A DNA stretch of 64,000 bases from the NCBI RefSeq assembly GCF_001949145.1, contig NW_019091529.1, positions 182,962-246,961 on the forward strand, given 5' to 3'. The translations under genes were made by a program, and so were the position numbers. This DNA is from Acanthaster planci. Lineage: Eukaryota; Echinodermata; Asteroidea; Valvatida; Acanthasteridae. How positions within the stretch are numbered: the first letter of the stretch is position 1; each line of letters starts with the position of its first letter. The notes under the pieces are model-generated. The model made no database searches. It was not told the origin of the DNA and saw only the letters and a list, made by a program, of their open reading frames with translations. Shown piece after piece: positions 30,585-63,994 of the stretch.

Positions 30585-30944
30585 GGACTCTGCAGCATCC
30601 AGACTTTAGTTCAGACTTCATTGCAGACTTCAGTGCAGTGGGACGGCGTGCAGTGTGTGGACCAGGATCAGCATTGGTACACCAGACGCATCAACCACCT
30701 CAACCGACACAGCAGCAACAGAGACAGCGGCATCGACATCCCCGGGTTCTGGCTCCCCACCATCCGTCAACACAATCACTGCAGCACCAGGGCACAACGG
30801 AGCCACACCGAGGACACGCCCCTTCACTTCCATGGAGTGGAGCGTGCGACGACCGCTGAGGTCACCCGTACTAGGTCCGCAGTATACGGCGGGGGGCACG
30901 AGGAGGACACAGTCCATCGGTATATAATGGACTCTGCAGCATCC

Positions 30945-31010
30945 ATACTTCAGTTGCCCGATGAAGGCTAGCAGCACCAGCAGCCAAAACGTCGCTACCA
31001 GCAACACGAC
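30945..31010 (+). ncRNA. Hammerhead ribozyme core in the opposite PLE arm (mutated)
   Basis: Inverse copy of the 28.0 kb motif. At 30958-30964 the core reads CCGATGA in place of CTGATGA, and at 30986-30993 AAAACGTC in place of GAAACGTC. Both changes hit positions essential for hammerhead catalysis, so this copy should not cleave. Confidence 0.65.
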
Positions 31011-31040
31011 ATCGCGAGTCATCGATCATCTTTTTCTCTA

Positions 31041-34000
31041 GTTAGTTTTGTTTTTAAATCTGTGCTCGTTTTATGGTGTTTTTAAATCATCGTTTGTGTT
31101 TCATGAGATGGGGCCTATTTCCCGTATGGACATTCAAGACACAATTTCTCTCATTGTGTGCTAACCATGACTGTTTTTTTTTCTTTTTTAATATAACGTA
31201 AGCCCCAATTTGTCTTAAATTTGGCGGCCTCTCCTGGTGGGATAATTTTCAACTGATCTTATTTTTTCTTTCTCCATATTTTATAATTTTGATTTTCCCG
31301 TCTTAATGTATTTGTCTCTTTTATATATTGACCCCCATGTATTTTATGTCGTGATACTGTGTCATATGTTGTTCGTGTTACTCGCTGTGATGTGGAGGGT
31401 GTGGAGAGACACGCCCTTTTGGCGACGGTGTTCGAATACGCTTTTGGCCTTTCACTGTCTTTTTCTTCATCCTGTCTGTGTATTTCTTCTAAGATTTAAT
31501 GTCTTTTACACTGTACTTTTTTTTCTTAACGCGTATCGTATATCTATGTGTTTATATTTAAAAATTTGCCTAAATAAATTATATTATTTTCATTACTTAA
31601 CTTGATTCCCTCCAAAACACGGTTCTTCGGCCGCATTGTACCATTCTGGCCGGCTGGGCTCGGAGCCATATTATTATGATAGGCGCAATGCATCGGGACT
31701 GCGCGAAGTGAAATAGAACTTTGTATTGCTGGAAACGCATGGGTATTCGTTTCCAAGATTCCATCTTTTCAATTTGAGAACTCTGAATCAAATATGTACC
31801 TTGGTGTGGTTGCATCGAAGAGTTGAACGTCAGCTGAAGTGGTCGAAGGGGTGGGTTTTGGAACAACCCTCTCGATAGAGATTAGCGACCACAAGTTTTT
31901 CTTTCACCAGAAAATCGAGCCCTGAGAACTAGTCTCCGCCTGCGTGAGAGACGGACGAAAGTGGCACTTTGTATTATGTCGCCAATGTAGTCCATAAAGT
32001 TTGGCCTGAAGTTGTATACAGCGACGCGGCCCGTGGACCCACTGGGTTTGTCAAGTCGTTGAAACTAAAAGATTAAGGATTATAAATCTATCAGATGAAG
32101 CCAAGATTTCAGTCTCTTGCTGAAGTAGAAGAGAATTGGCATCATTGAAAGGGAATGTGAGAAATAAAGACAGGTTTGATGGAAAAACCTGTCAGTGATT
32201 TATGGGAATAGGCCGAAGAATGTGCTACAAGTATGCATATGCATATTTATTTATCAAATATTAGCACCCAAACCCTAACAAAACAACACCAACAAATATA
32301 AGCAAGGATGTCTGAACCATGAGTATGGCTTTTTGATTTTTTTCTCCCCAATAGCAAGTTGAGTGAGCCCAAAGCCGCATTTGAATTTCCCCCTCACCAG
32401 ACATCAAAAGCTGAATACGCCTTTGCAGCATCATCAATAATTAGTCCAGGTTTGGAAGTTAAAAATAGGAACTAAAAAGAGCAGTTTTATTCCGACCAAC
32501 CCTATATAGCTAAAATGTGTAAGTCAGCCTACACACCTAGGGACTCCAGATTTAAAACAAGCGCCCCCTAACGTCAGTTGTTCTATATCGTCACCTAAAA
32601 ATTTCAAGACCAAAGTAATTTTTAGCTCTAGCTGTCATAGGATGTTTAGCTGATGGCCTACAAGGAACGACACGCTTGTTACATTTCATTTTCTAGTAGT
32701 TTTTCGATGTAACAAGCAAGTGACCTACACGTAGACGGTGTTCAGAATTGGTTCTCTTGTTTCACGGAGTTCAGTGGGAAAAACCTCAAATGATTACATG
32801 CGGAACCGGCTCTTAAAAATGCAAGTCGAAGCAGCAATGGCAGTCTCTGATTATGGAACGAGACATGCATTTCCTGACATGGCATATGCTTTTGTCTTTC
32901 TGTAAAACCAAACATTAAAAAGTACAGTGTTTATTCCCAAGAGAGGCTAATGCCCAGAAAAACACAAGACTTTTGACTTTTTGGAAACACCTGATTCAAG
33001 GAGGGGGGGGACCGGTAACAATGCATGAAATGGAAAAAGGGTGTGGATTACAAACCAAATTTATCATTATTGTCAGAATCATCAGCATATTTTAACAGAC
33101 CAAATTGCATACTGTAAAGTGACTGCAAATCACCAGCTTTCCTTTCATCCAAGACAGCGTTACTGGCATAAAAACCTTAGTAATCATTAGAACGCCTTGT
33201 TCAATTTAACTTCTGACTCATGATGTGCTCCAACGCAAACCAGTAACTGCCTCGCGCTCCGGAACAGCCAGTGCTATGCGGTATGTTTAACCACCCTTCT
33301 ATTTCCTGTGTCATGTAAAATGGTTGAAGGACGTACTACGTGCTGGATAAGAACGCTTTACTACCGATGGATTCAACGAGACATGAGATAGTATTTATGA
33401 CTTGAATGATGATAATAAATAATAATACATGTAGGGCAGCTTTCTTGCAGTGCTTTTCACCTCCTCTGTAGCAATAAACTCCAATATTTGGGGCTTTCAT
33501 GCTGATGAAAATTTCCATGCTCATGAGCCACCCGGCAGAGTTTGCTTCTCACGTAACCCAACAGCCTATTTTCATAATTGCCGAAATTGATAATCGATGA
33601 ATTGATGATTGTGTAACCAAAAGGTTCAAAGTACCCTCTAAAAATACTAATGAAACGATACCTTAAAGAATGAAAAAACTACCAACTTCTTGTCACTTCC
33701 TTTGGAACGAAGTCTTTAAAACACAAAGTGATCTGCGAAAACAAGCTGAACTGTATGTCCCCTGAAAGTGTCTCTTAAATATATAAGGCATCACTGCATA
33801 TCGGTGGCATCATACAAAGTCCAGCTAGTGCATCAAAATATGAGACCTGCAGACTCTTAATTGTTTTATTTTAATTAGCATAAGTATATGACGTCACTAA
33901 TCATTCATTTTCCAGTTACACCCTTGTCTTCATTGAGAATAACAAATTACGTGTTGTTTGCAAACAACTCATACATTCTTTTGCCGTATATGTTTTCAGA

Positions 34001-35300
34001 ATAAAGAGCAGCCGGTTCCTTGTTTAAAACTGAAAAATTACCAACCAAACACAAATCCCCTCTTCTGTTTTGGTCAAGGATTGGGGTACTTACTCTTCAG
34101 TTTACATAATAGGCCATGGTCATGAAAGTGAACGGCACCACTGCCCATGATCAGCAGCACGCAAAAGGGAAAAAATACTTGAGCATTTTCAAACACAAAG
34201 TAGCATGCCCCCCCGAAAAACCAATTAGCTTCAACTGAGATTAACAAAAGATTATTTTTTACTGATAGAGTGGATCTGAGTATGGGAGTAACTTCAGATT
34301 GAGACTGAGATAACAAGACAAGACAGAAAATGACTTGCAAGCATCCATGCATGGAACCACGAAAAATGTTTTACATGCATTCCATTTTCTTGATTTTGAT
34401 AATTCATGCTTTACTTTCATAAACCATTTGTGTGATATTTAGACAAGATTTGGCACCGTTTCGGCGTAATTAACAATACAAGTGAAAAACAATGGCTGTT
34501 TATACCTTTATTTCCCTACCAAGTCTCAGTTTCATCGCCACTCTGGAAATTACATGTAACTGCCACTGCACAAAGACAATCTCATCCTTTACAGCTGTAG
34601 CGCACATTAAAAGGTTTCCTGGACATATCAGGTTCCGTTTGTTTTATTGTAAAACACGTGTGAAGAAAAGTATGTTAGCCACTTTATTTTTGCTGACATT
34701 TGGATTTCAAATGGATTGTTGCCATTTACATGTATATGTCCAAATAACAAGAAGAAGAAAATGGAACAAACCGAAAGAAACAAATACTCACAAGTAAATA
34801 AACCCTGCAGGAAAAAACAGTTTCATTTTATTTGTCGTGTATATCGCATTGGCTAATACACTCTTCTTCATAACGAAACAGAAACTTCACCATGTTTCAC
34901 ATTAAAGCAAACTTAAGTTGATATGTACAGGAACCTTTACCCTACAATTCTGAAACATTTATGAGTTTCTGAAGCATTCTTTTCTAGGCATGTCAAGACG
35001 GAATGTAATTCCGTAAGGGATTTTGGTTGTGTATTTTCCTCACATGACGACGGAGAATGCAATGCATCAATTCACAGTCATTGGCAATCAAACTTATTGC
35101 GCGTTGATGAGCGGACATCATCAGTTTTCAGAGAAACCAGTAATCATCTCTAGGTCTATTTCACATAACCAAATTTGGTGACATAAAGTAAACTATTCAT
35201 CATCAACCAGTTTCCTCACTCTCCACTAAACAGACTGCTGCTCAACAATACGACCAAATTTTTTTCCCATCACCCGCGGATCTCGTTGACAAGCTCTCTT
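31041..35300. other. Intergenic stretch upstream of MMP-B, no gene recognised
   Basis: Apart from an hAT-like MITE copy at about 32240-32430, no feature is supported. 31050-31600 is strongly T-rich on the + strand and yields a hydrophobic open frame (31306-31605) that reflects composition. Confidence 0.3.
32240..32430 (+). mobile_element. hAT-like MITE, copy 2 (partial)
   Basis: Shares TCAAATATTAGCACC, TTTTCTCCCCAATAGCAAGTTGAG, TGAGCCCAAAGC, GAATTTCCCCC and AAAAGCTGAATACGCC with the copy at 17881-18140. The left terminus is not clear. Confidence 0.6.
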
Positions 35301-35392
35301 ATTGGTCAAAGACACTGTGGCGCTGCAAACTTCAACCATGGGTCAGCCGATGTTATAAGAGGAAGTGGGTTGATGAGTTGTGTGTTAGCAGT
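35301..35392 (+). promoter_or_regulatory. Candidate core promoter of MMP-B
   Basis: An inverted CCAAT box (ATTGG, 35301-35305) lies about 50 bp upstream of TATAAGA (35354-35360). Transcription would then start near 35385-35392, giving a 5' UTR of about 180 nt before the ATG at 35572. A short upstream frame starts at the ATG near 35423. This is a composition and spacing argument only. Confidence 0.45.
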
Positions 35393-35571
35393 GAACATCT
35401 TGCGTCATTACAGTGACGAAGCATGTTCAAACAAAATAGATAAAAGGGTCTGATTGTTTAGTGGGACATATCAGATGCTACTGGTCGGCCAAACAGAGAC
35501 CAATTGTAGAACTGTCAATTCGGATCAAAGTTTCAGCAGACTTCGTTGGGTCAGCGTGAAAGATTACAACA

Positions 35572-47054
<11,483 letters not shown>

Positions 47055-49049
47055 ACCATTCCTTCCGGCGGCATTCCAGGGATCAGCGTTGACACCATCT
47101 TGTCTTGTCTCCCCAAACTGACCTTCTGTGTTTATTATAATGAAACAATGCTTCCAGCTATTTTGTTATTTGGGAAATGATTTTCCAAACAGATTCAAAA
47201 CCAAATTGTCTGAAGATAAATGTGTAAAAAATGGATTTTTGATGAGACCTGCAGAGAAGTCATTGACCATTATTTTTATTGGTATTGGTATTTGTTACAA
47301 TCAGCTGATATATAACAACGTTCCGTGAATTGATTGGCTGCTTGGAGAGGCATGGATGAGTTGATTCTTAGTGTACATCCAGAAAGATAATAATTCTTCA
47401 TTTTTATAAATCGCAGTCTCAAAGTCACATGTTTCAAAGATATTAAATAGTTTAGTCGATTGTAGTACCTGGTACTTGCATTTGTAAAGACAGTTTAGTT
47501 TAACGGCTGATTTAACAATGAAAGATTTTGAAAACAGATGTGTGGTTTTTGTCAGTCCTTTCATTAAATTCTTTATATCCAAGTTGGTGCACACCACGAA
47601 TGATGAGTTCGGGTGTGACGCTGACTGACATGTTGATTCGCTGGCGCCGATTCCCAGTGATATAGATTAATTGCTAAAGACATTGTATGTGATTTTATAT
47701 GTGATTTTATTTATAATATGAAAGAGGATCACAGTACTTTAATAGTGTAAACCACATTGAAAATAAAGTATTGAAGAAAGAGTATAGCTAAGTGTCTGAC
47801 TATTTAATTGATCTTAACGATCACAATTTTTTTAAATTTAATTGATCTTAACGATCACAAACTGCTAAGCTAAGCATTTTGAAGACCCGACATGTAAAAT
47901 GTGCGATTGTGTGTAACTGATATGTTTTAATAAATTGTTAAAGATGAAGTTTTGATCTCTTAACTCGAGGATATAGCGGAGGTTTTCGAGAAATCACAGA
48001 GATATTACATTTCCAATTTCCCCTCTGATCATTACAAATTGAAAACCTGGCTAGCACTTCGGGAGTCTACAGGATCAAACGGAGTGAGGCCGTGGGCGTA
48101 AATCCGGGGGAGGGGGGAATATATCGCCCCACACTTTTTAAGGTGGAGTTATGATCTTTTTAATCATCTCCTCATTTTTTGTGGTGAGCAAAAATTAATT
48201 AAAAGCGGATTGTGCAGAATTATTAGACTTCCAACGACTAAAATGCATTCAATATCACTCAAAAAAGGGAAAGCAATAAAAGCCATACTGTATATATGCC
48301 ATTCTGAATGCGTAATTACAGATGTACATCGATATCATGAACATCGACCTCCATATAGAGTCATGTGGGTCCCCCCCCCTCAAATTTTCATCCCCAGGCA
48401 AGTCATCCCAACCTTTCTTCATCCCCCCCTCCATTGCCGGCACAAATTTACTGCACTGAGTGAGGCTGACGTTAAATCATATGTATAACATATCATAACA
48501 TATCATATCATAACAATTTTCGACTTGCTCTTTTTTTCAGAGAGGGGGCCTTAAGCATCGGTGAGCAAATAATGATGTTACTTTCCGTACATATACAAAA
48601 AATCATATCCTGTCATGAACACTGGATTGTCGTCATGGCTACAGATACTTCAGTGGTTTGTCCCCGACTTCTCAGAGACGATCGTATGAGAGTGTGTGGT
48701 GGAGAGCTTTCCCCAGAGACTTGCTTCCTTTCATGAGTTGAAAGAACTTTAACTTTAGAAACAGCACACGTTTCTTTTTTTTTTATTAAAAATGTTTCAG
48801 GACAAAGGAATTTCCACCTTGCATCCGGACGGAAATTATACACTAAAAGCAACTGGCTAACTTCATCTTGGATTGCTTTACATTTGGTCATAATAACCAG
48901 TAATTATTACAGTTTTATGGGTCATGACAAATCAGTACCTTGCCAAATCGTTTGGTGAATATTTGTCAAAGCGCGGCTTTGTATTGTGTCCTAATTCGGC
49001 AATAAGACGCAGAGGTTTTTCGTTCATTTTCATTTTATACACATGGAAT
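47055..49049 (+). other. MMP-B 3' UTR and flank
   Basis: The first well-placed AATAAA is at 47762-47767, giving a 3' UTR of about 730 nt. Around 47800-47870 the string TTAATTGATCTTAACGATCA is present twice in tandem. No further gene is recognised up to the LINE remnant. Confidence 0.5.
47762..47767 (+). terminator. Candidate polyadenylation signal of MMP-B
   Basis: AATAAA about 710 nt after the stop codon. Assigned by position only; a further AATAAA lies near 47930. Confidence 0.45.
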
Positions 49050-49560
49050 CTACAGATCAACAATATGAAATTAACCACTTTTCCTCGTTACAGAATGTAC
49101 AAAGATTGGTGTCTGCCTTACCAATCTTATACAAAAATAAAATAGTTCCAAGGATCTGATGTATTAATCTAAATTGGAACCAACGTAGTTTAGTCTCAAC
49201 TGTACAAGTATATGAAATATTGAAAATTAAAGACCACAAATCAAAATCTATGTTCAGTTTAACATTCCACTTATTTTTCTTGGTACATGTTTAGAAGACA
49301 CTAAAACATTATAGATCCCTTGTGATCCTTTCTGGTCCTTCAAAAGCACTTCGAAGTTGAATGGCAAAAATGGGAATTAAATAACTGAACTTTCCGACAT
49401 GAATTCTCTGAAAGACAACTGAAATGCTCTAAACACTCCACCATACTCTAAAAAGTTGGTGTTCATATCAAATACATTCCTAAACTCATTTAGAGAAAGA
49501 AAAGCGCCATTCTCAATTTCGCAAGAAATGGACAAATTAGTCATATTAGGCCAAGGCTAG
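49050..49560 (-). pseudogene. LINE C-terminal remnant with reverse-transcriptase zinc-binding region
   Basis: The minus strand near 49239-49057 reads WSLIFNISYTCTVETKLRWF, then QFRLIHQILGT, LYKIGK and LCTFCNEE, the Trp/Arg-rich and CxxC part found after the RT domain of many LINEs (zf-RVT type). Higher up (49560-49260) the pieces NMTNLSISCE, FRNVFDMNTNF and KDQKGSQGIYNVLVSSK lie in different frames, so several frameshifts and stops have accumulated. Confidence 0.7.
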
Positions 49561-50284
49561 CAGGTTTTTAATATTATTGAAATTTAAATCTGTATTTCTT
49601 ATTTTATAAATTGTTAGCATGGGTGTTTAAAAAGACACAGTGAACAAAATAAAGGAGAATCCAAAAAAAAAAGACGCAGAGGTAAAAATCGCAATTTTAT
49701 CAGACTTACGCCTCGAACAAATCAAGTGGATACGCTTTACGAGAATTCCCCCTCACTCTTAATAATAATAACAATGACTAGCATTTAAAACCCTCTTTGT
49801 AGCAAACTAAATCACATGCACAGCACATACAATTGTTAATTAGTCGAATAACTACATAAACTTAATCAATGCCCTAATAAAGTTGAAATTTCAAATATGT
49901 TATCATCGGTATCATATTGGCGGAACAGGTAGGTTCCACTATTCTGCAGCAGCTCAAACCTGACACACATAATGATAACGTCACAGTAGTGTTTCCACGT
50001 TTCACGTTAAAGTATAGCTGCAGTGAATTTTTCTTAGCCGGTATTTTTTTCTCCAAAATTGAGCCCTTCTTCAGTGTATGGAAGTCGTTCACAGTACTAT
50101 TTGGTTAAATGCATTGCTAAGCGCAATTTTTTTGCCACTTAAAATCATCCAAACTTTCTTGGACAACCCTAGGGCAATGTTGCTGTGATGTTATCTAGGG
50201 AAGACATATTTCAGTGCATACGTTTGTCTGTTCAAATTATGAACCCAGAATTTAGTCATTAAAAACATTTCCGAGAAACGGACT
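49561..50284. other. Intergenic stretch, no gene recognised
   Basis: Only short frames without domains. Confidence 0.3.
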
Positions 50285-51070
50285 GATGTATGGTGTTGTA
50301 TAGCCGAAAAATGGCTTCACGTTGTGCCGTCGCGTCCCTTGTCATTGTATCCCGTTCGTAAGTGACTTCGTCACAAGTAAAATGAGGACGCACCACGATT
50401 CGCAGGCTCCCATTGGACGATCGCAGAAGTTGCGTGTTAACTTCCGGTTCCATGGTTCCATAAACGGCGATCAATGCATGGAACTCTATGTGCAGTGCCA
50501 GTGCAGTGGGCGTGGTTTAAACTGAAGTGACGTCACACTTACGAACCGATTAGGCCCTTTGGGGTGAATTCCATGCCCATATGGTTGTATTTCTTCGCAG
50601 GAACTCATTAATATTTTGTGATCCCACGGGATTTTTACAATAAGACATGCCATAATCAGGAGGCATCATAGAGATATTTCTATAAATTCCGAATTTGGGA
50701 CTGATATTTTCCAGTTCGGGGTATTTCTTTCACAAAAAGCACCAAATCGCGGGCCCATTTCGGATAGAGGCGGGCGGCTACATTCAGAAATGAGTGTTTA
50801 GTTTTACTGATGTTATGGGGGTATCTTTCGTGGCTAACCCCCATGAAATTGAAACGAAAAGAGATTTTCTGGCCATAATCTTGAATTTCCAGAAAAAACC
50901 GGAGGCTGACCTCTTCACGAGAGTCAACAGGCGGCGCTATTTCGGTCCGATGTTGCACTGTTTTCTATGGGCGCGTATATTTTGGTGCAGTGCAACCTGT
51001 AAAGACAAGATGGCGGCGCCCGTGGCAACAGACCAAAAGGGGGCGCCCTGTTCTTTTTTAGCGCTTTTTT
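50285..51070. mobile_element. Foldback-family element, degenerate copy 2
   Basis: The core 50565-51000 matches 10095-10600. The left flank 50342-50461 matches 12117-12222 in inverse, and CGTCGCGTCCC remains near 50327. The long CGACG-type arms seen around the 10 kb copy are mostly gone. No transposase. Confidence 0.65.
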
Positions 51071-51239
51071 ATTTTTGGGGGAGGAAATGAGCAGTTTTGT
51101 CTTTGGAAGTTGTCAAAACTTTTAATCCATACTGTTGCTTGCTCATATGAACACCAATGAATCAGCGACGAAGCCAAAATTATTCCAGCAAAATCTACAC
51201 AAATGTAGGACTTTTTGTATGGAACGCCTAAAGTGCCAT

Positions 51240-52070
51240 TTTGTAATGTTACTGGATATATGTTGTTTGATGTCTGTTATGCAATGTTGTCAATTTGTCA
51301 TGTGATGTTCTCAATCTACTATGTAAAGTTCTGTATTCGTTATATGACGTTGTCAATAATAATTTGATGTTGTCAGTATATTATGCGAAGTTCTCAATTC
51401 ATTTTGAAATAACTTTTTATGTGATTGTCAATCCATTATGCAATTTTTTTCAATCTGTTGTGTGAAATTTTCAGTTCATGATGTGATGTTGTCAATCTAT
51501 TATGTGACGTTTACATTCGATTATGTTACGGTGACAATCCATTGTGTGATGTTGTCAGTTTATTATGTGATTTTTTTCAATCTGTTATTCAGTGGCGTAC
51601 ACAGCTTTTAGGTGGGGGAAATTCAAAGGCGAATGCTGTTTTGGGCTTTTTTTAAAAAATGCAACATGATGTAGGGGGAGTAAATATCAATTCACGGTCC
51701 CGACATCCTTGTTTTCAATTCATGTTGTTGTTTACTTGCGTTTGGTGCTAATACTTGATAATTAAATATACCGATTCCTTTCTTTCTCATGAAGTAATCT
51801 AATTAAAGAAAAAGAAAAAGAGAAAATCTGTGGGGAGGGGCAAGTAGCCCCTCAGCTGGATACGCCACTGCTTGTATGTGAAGTTTTCTATCCATGATGT
51901 CATGTTGTCAAACATTATGCGATGTTCTTGTCTCATTATACGTCCTGTAGTCTAAACATTATCTCGCGTTGGGCCTGCAATACGTGGTGAGCTATACCTT
52001 TCCTTAGCCCGTGTCGATTTATATGAAGCAGTGAATCTATTATGTGGTGTTGTCGAATTACGTGGTGTGG
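51240..52070. repeat. Degenerate tandem array (TTATGTGATGTTGTCAAT-type), interrupted by a MITE
   Basis: Units of roughly 25-35 bp built from ATTATGTGATGTTGTCAATC variants run from about 51240 to 51589 and resume at 51871 up to about 52070. The interruption at 51590-51870 is a separate inverted-repeat element. Confidence 0.7.
51590..51870 (-). mobile_element. hAT-like MITE, copy 3, inside a tandem array
   Basis: 281 bp with ends CAGTGGCGTACACAGCT and inverse AGCTGGATACGCCACTG. The flanking 8-mers CTGTTATT and CTTGTATG agree at five of eight positions, compatible with an old 8-bp target duplication of hAT type. The interior matches the copies at 17.9 and 32.2 kb in reverse. Confidence 0.75.
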
Positions 52071-52149
52071 TCAAAGCATGACGCATCTCCACATCTGGAG
52101 CTATTCCTGCTGTATGGGCCTTGGTAGTTATCAGTGGGTAGGCCTATGG

Positions 52150-53225
52150 CCGAACCGTGGCCGTGCAGCGCAATTTCAGGAAGGGGCCCATTTTGAAGAA
52201 TTTGGGATTGGCACATCTGTTGCCAAAAGTCATCAAGGAAAACTTAAGTAAACTAAACATTTTTCCGCCGTGATAAGTTCAATATTAATACACAGTACTT
52301 TAGATGCATGCAAAGTTTTTGGGGAGCATGTGGTATCTGAATCTGTATAGGCCTATGTATAGCTGCGCCATGACGAAATTTCAGAGAAGGGGTGCTCGAT
52401 TCATGGGGGTGACTGCACACATATTTTAAATGATTTTAAAGTCATTTTCATCGCAATTGTATTCTATGACCAAATCCTCAATACATCATCTCTGATCAAA
52501 TGTTGCATGTGTAATGTGCCAAATTTATTCTTGTTTCTTCCAGATATGTTTTTATTGGGATACAGTAATAATTAACTGTTTCAAAATCTACTATGTATCA
52601 CGTTTTTGAAAGTTTGTTATTAAAGTGTTAATAAATGTCAACAGCATTTACATTCGATCGATACGCGTCTGACTACTGAGATGTTTGAAAGCAGGGCTTT
52701 ATAAATCATGTTTTAATATCCCTACAATGGCTGCTGAATCTGCCAAATAAGTTAATAATACATTTTAGATTTAGTACTATTCTTAACTGAGAAAAAAAGG
52801 GAGCGTACTGAACTTTTACTATTACTCCTTAAATCTCGATGGAAGAAAGAAAATTGAAATTGGCACATTATAAATGCAACAGTTGATCCCTGGAAAACAT
52901 ATACCATATTAAAAAAAATTGGTCAGAGAATAAAATTTCAAAACGGATCTTTGGAATAATCGACGTGATGTGGGTATACAGATTTATAAGATATTTCAAG
53001 TTCCTAACAAGCATGAACACAAGAGACATGCACTAGCACTATGAACGCATTTGAAAGTAATTACTGTAGTAATATTGAATTTATCAAGGTAACAAAGTGT
53101 TTGGTTTGTTTACGTTTTTCCTGTAAATTCTGCGAACAGATGTGCCAACCCCAAATTCCTCAAAATGGGATCCATGATCCTGAGTGCGATGCACAGCCAT
53201 GTTTCGGCGGTGCACGTATCGCATT
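52150..53225. mobile_element. Non-autonomous element with inverted arms
   Basis: 52150-52262 matches the reverse complement of 53085-53225; shared blocks include CATTTTGA(A/G)GAATTTGG, then ATTGGCACATCTGTT and AAACAT/CCAAACAC at the inner edge. The 0.8 kb centre has no clear ORF. Confidence 0.6.
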
Positions 53226-54281
53226 TCCAGGTGCATTTTTTTGAGGTGCATTTTGAAGAAACAGTGTGTACTAGGCCTAACCGTCAAAGAGCCGGGTTAT
53301 TTTGGCCCGTCTGATAGCCAGGGGGTTGATTCCGCCCCCTAAGAAATCACTCAATCGATTTTTCACAGATATTATGTTGAGTCAACGTTGGTAATGTCGT
53401 ATTTCATAAATTTACTTTAGCAGCTATACTGTATAATTCATACATGGCAACTGAATTTCTAAGATTAACTTGGTAGCTAATTAAGAATTGACAAAATACA
53501 ACGTTAAAAATTCTGGCAAAAGATTTCCTATACATGTATTCATCTGTCAAAATGTTTAATCTAGAGTGATCAACTGAAACTATGGACTAATAAAATCAAA
53601 CTTATAATTTCTAAAACTAGGATGACGTCATAAAAACAAAGTATAAGTACATTATTTATAATATAAATTACGTTTCAGCATGCAAACTTAATTTCTTCCC
53701 AACAAGTTTATAAACAACGCTCAAGAAGTCAAGAAATCTGCTCGGTATTTTCCTTTGTAAAATTACGGTATATCAAGCACATGCTGCCTCAAAACATAAA
53801 AATTGGCTACCAGACTTAATCAGTCTCCTTGCAAGAAACGCTCCACAAAAGTTTACAAAAAATACCATGAAATTAATTTTAAACAATAGAACGGGAAATT
53901 GAAAGACGAAGTCAATTAACATATTCACATCAGCTGCGACATTTTTACTCGAGAGCTTATGGAGAAAAAATCAGAAAGTGATCAAGCGAGACTCGAAACT
54001 AGAAATTCCTGTTTATGGAGACCAACATCCAAGTTTCGGTTTCCTTACGAAAAAAGAAAAACTACAAAAGAAAAAGACTGGTATACACAATTCTTAATGT
54101 GCACGGCATGAAAGCGACGCAGTTTTACAAAACAGATTTTTAGAAAGTGAACCTAACCATTATTTACGTGTAAAATTAACTTTGAGCACATGTACACGTG
54201 TTTGCTCACGTGGCACTGTTTAGTGACATGGTCCAAATCTGAGATCTGACAAACTCGTTGACACTTCATGAATTGTTTTCA
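53226..54281. other. Intergenic stretch between converging MMP-B and MMP-C
   Basis: AT-rich and without a gene; it should contain the MMP-C 3' UTR. No AATAAA in the minus orientation (TTTATT on +) was seen close to the stop. Confidence 0.35.
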
Positions 54282-63735
<9,454 letters not shown>

Positions 63736-63959
63736 TTTTGCAACTAATTTTTGCAACAATCAATTGCTAAAGTATGCATTTACGTTGCAAAAATTCTCAG
63801 GCTTTCGATTTTCAAACTTGGTTGTAAATTACAAGTACATGTCCTGTCCTTTGTACTGTACTGTACACAAGCTTGGCTGTTGGGCCTGCTCACGCGTACA
63901 TGTGCAGCTCCTCGTCCTACATGTATTTTCCAAGTGACGCTTAAAACAAGAGACAGGAT

Positions 63960-63994
63960 TTTGACGCTACGCATCAAAATGTTTCCTTTTTATA
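63960..63994 (-). promoter_or_regulatory. Candidate TATA box and start region of MMP-C
   Basis: On the minus strand TATAAAAAGG lies at 63994-63985. A start near 63960 would give a 5' UTR of about 225 nt. It lies at the window edge, so upstream elements cannot be seen. Confidence 0.45.

Larger units (their letters stand above)
27995..31040 (-). mobile_element. Penelope-like retroelement (PLE) with inverted terminal repeats
   Basis: An element of about 3.05 kb bounded by an inverted repeat: 27995-28405 matches the reverse complement of about 30636-31040, outermost bases TAGAGAAAAAGATGATCG on both sides. The coding strand is minus. It encodes a reverse transcriptase followed by a GIY-YIG endonuclease, the hallmark of Penelope-like elements, and a hammerhead-ribozyme core lies in each arm. 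The arm at the high-coordinate end repeats the 3' end of the coding region in inverse, as in the pseudo-LTRs of this class. Base composition is clearly more GC-rich than the surroundings. An N gap (30395-30584) and one internal stop codon interrupt the ORF. No target-site duplication was identified. Confidence 0.9.

Noticed and set aside
29774-30859. 361-codon ORF on the + strand
   Set aside because: It is antisense to the Penelope ORF and crosses the N gap; its length comes from N codons and high GC.
31306-31605. Hydrophobic 99-aa ORF, possible membrane protein
   Set aside because: The strand is T-rich, so any frame gives Phe/Leu/Tyr; no domain and no splice context.
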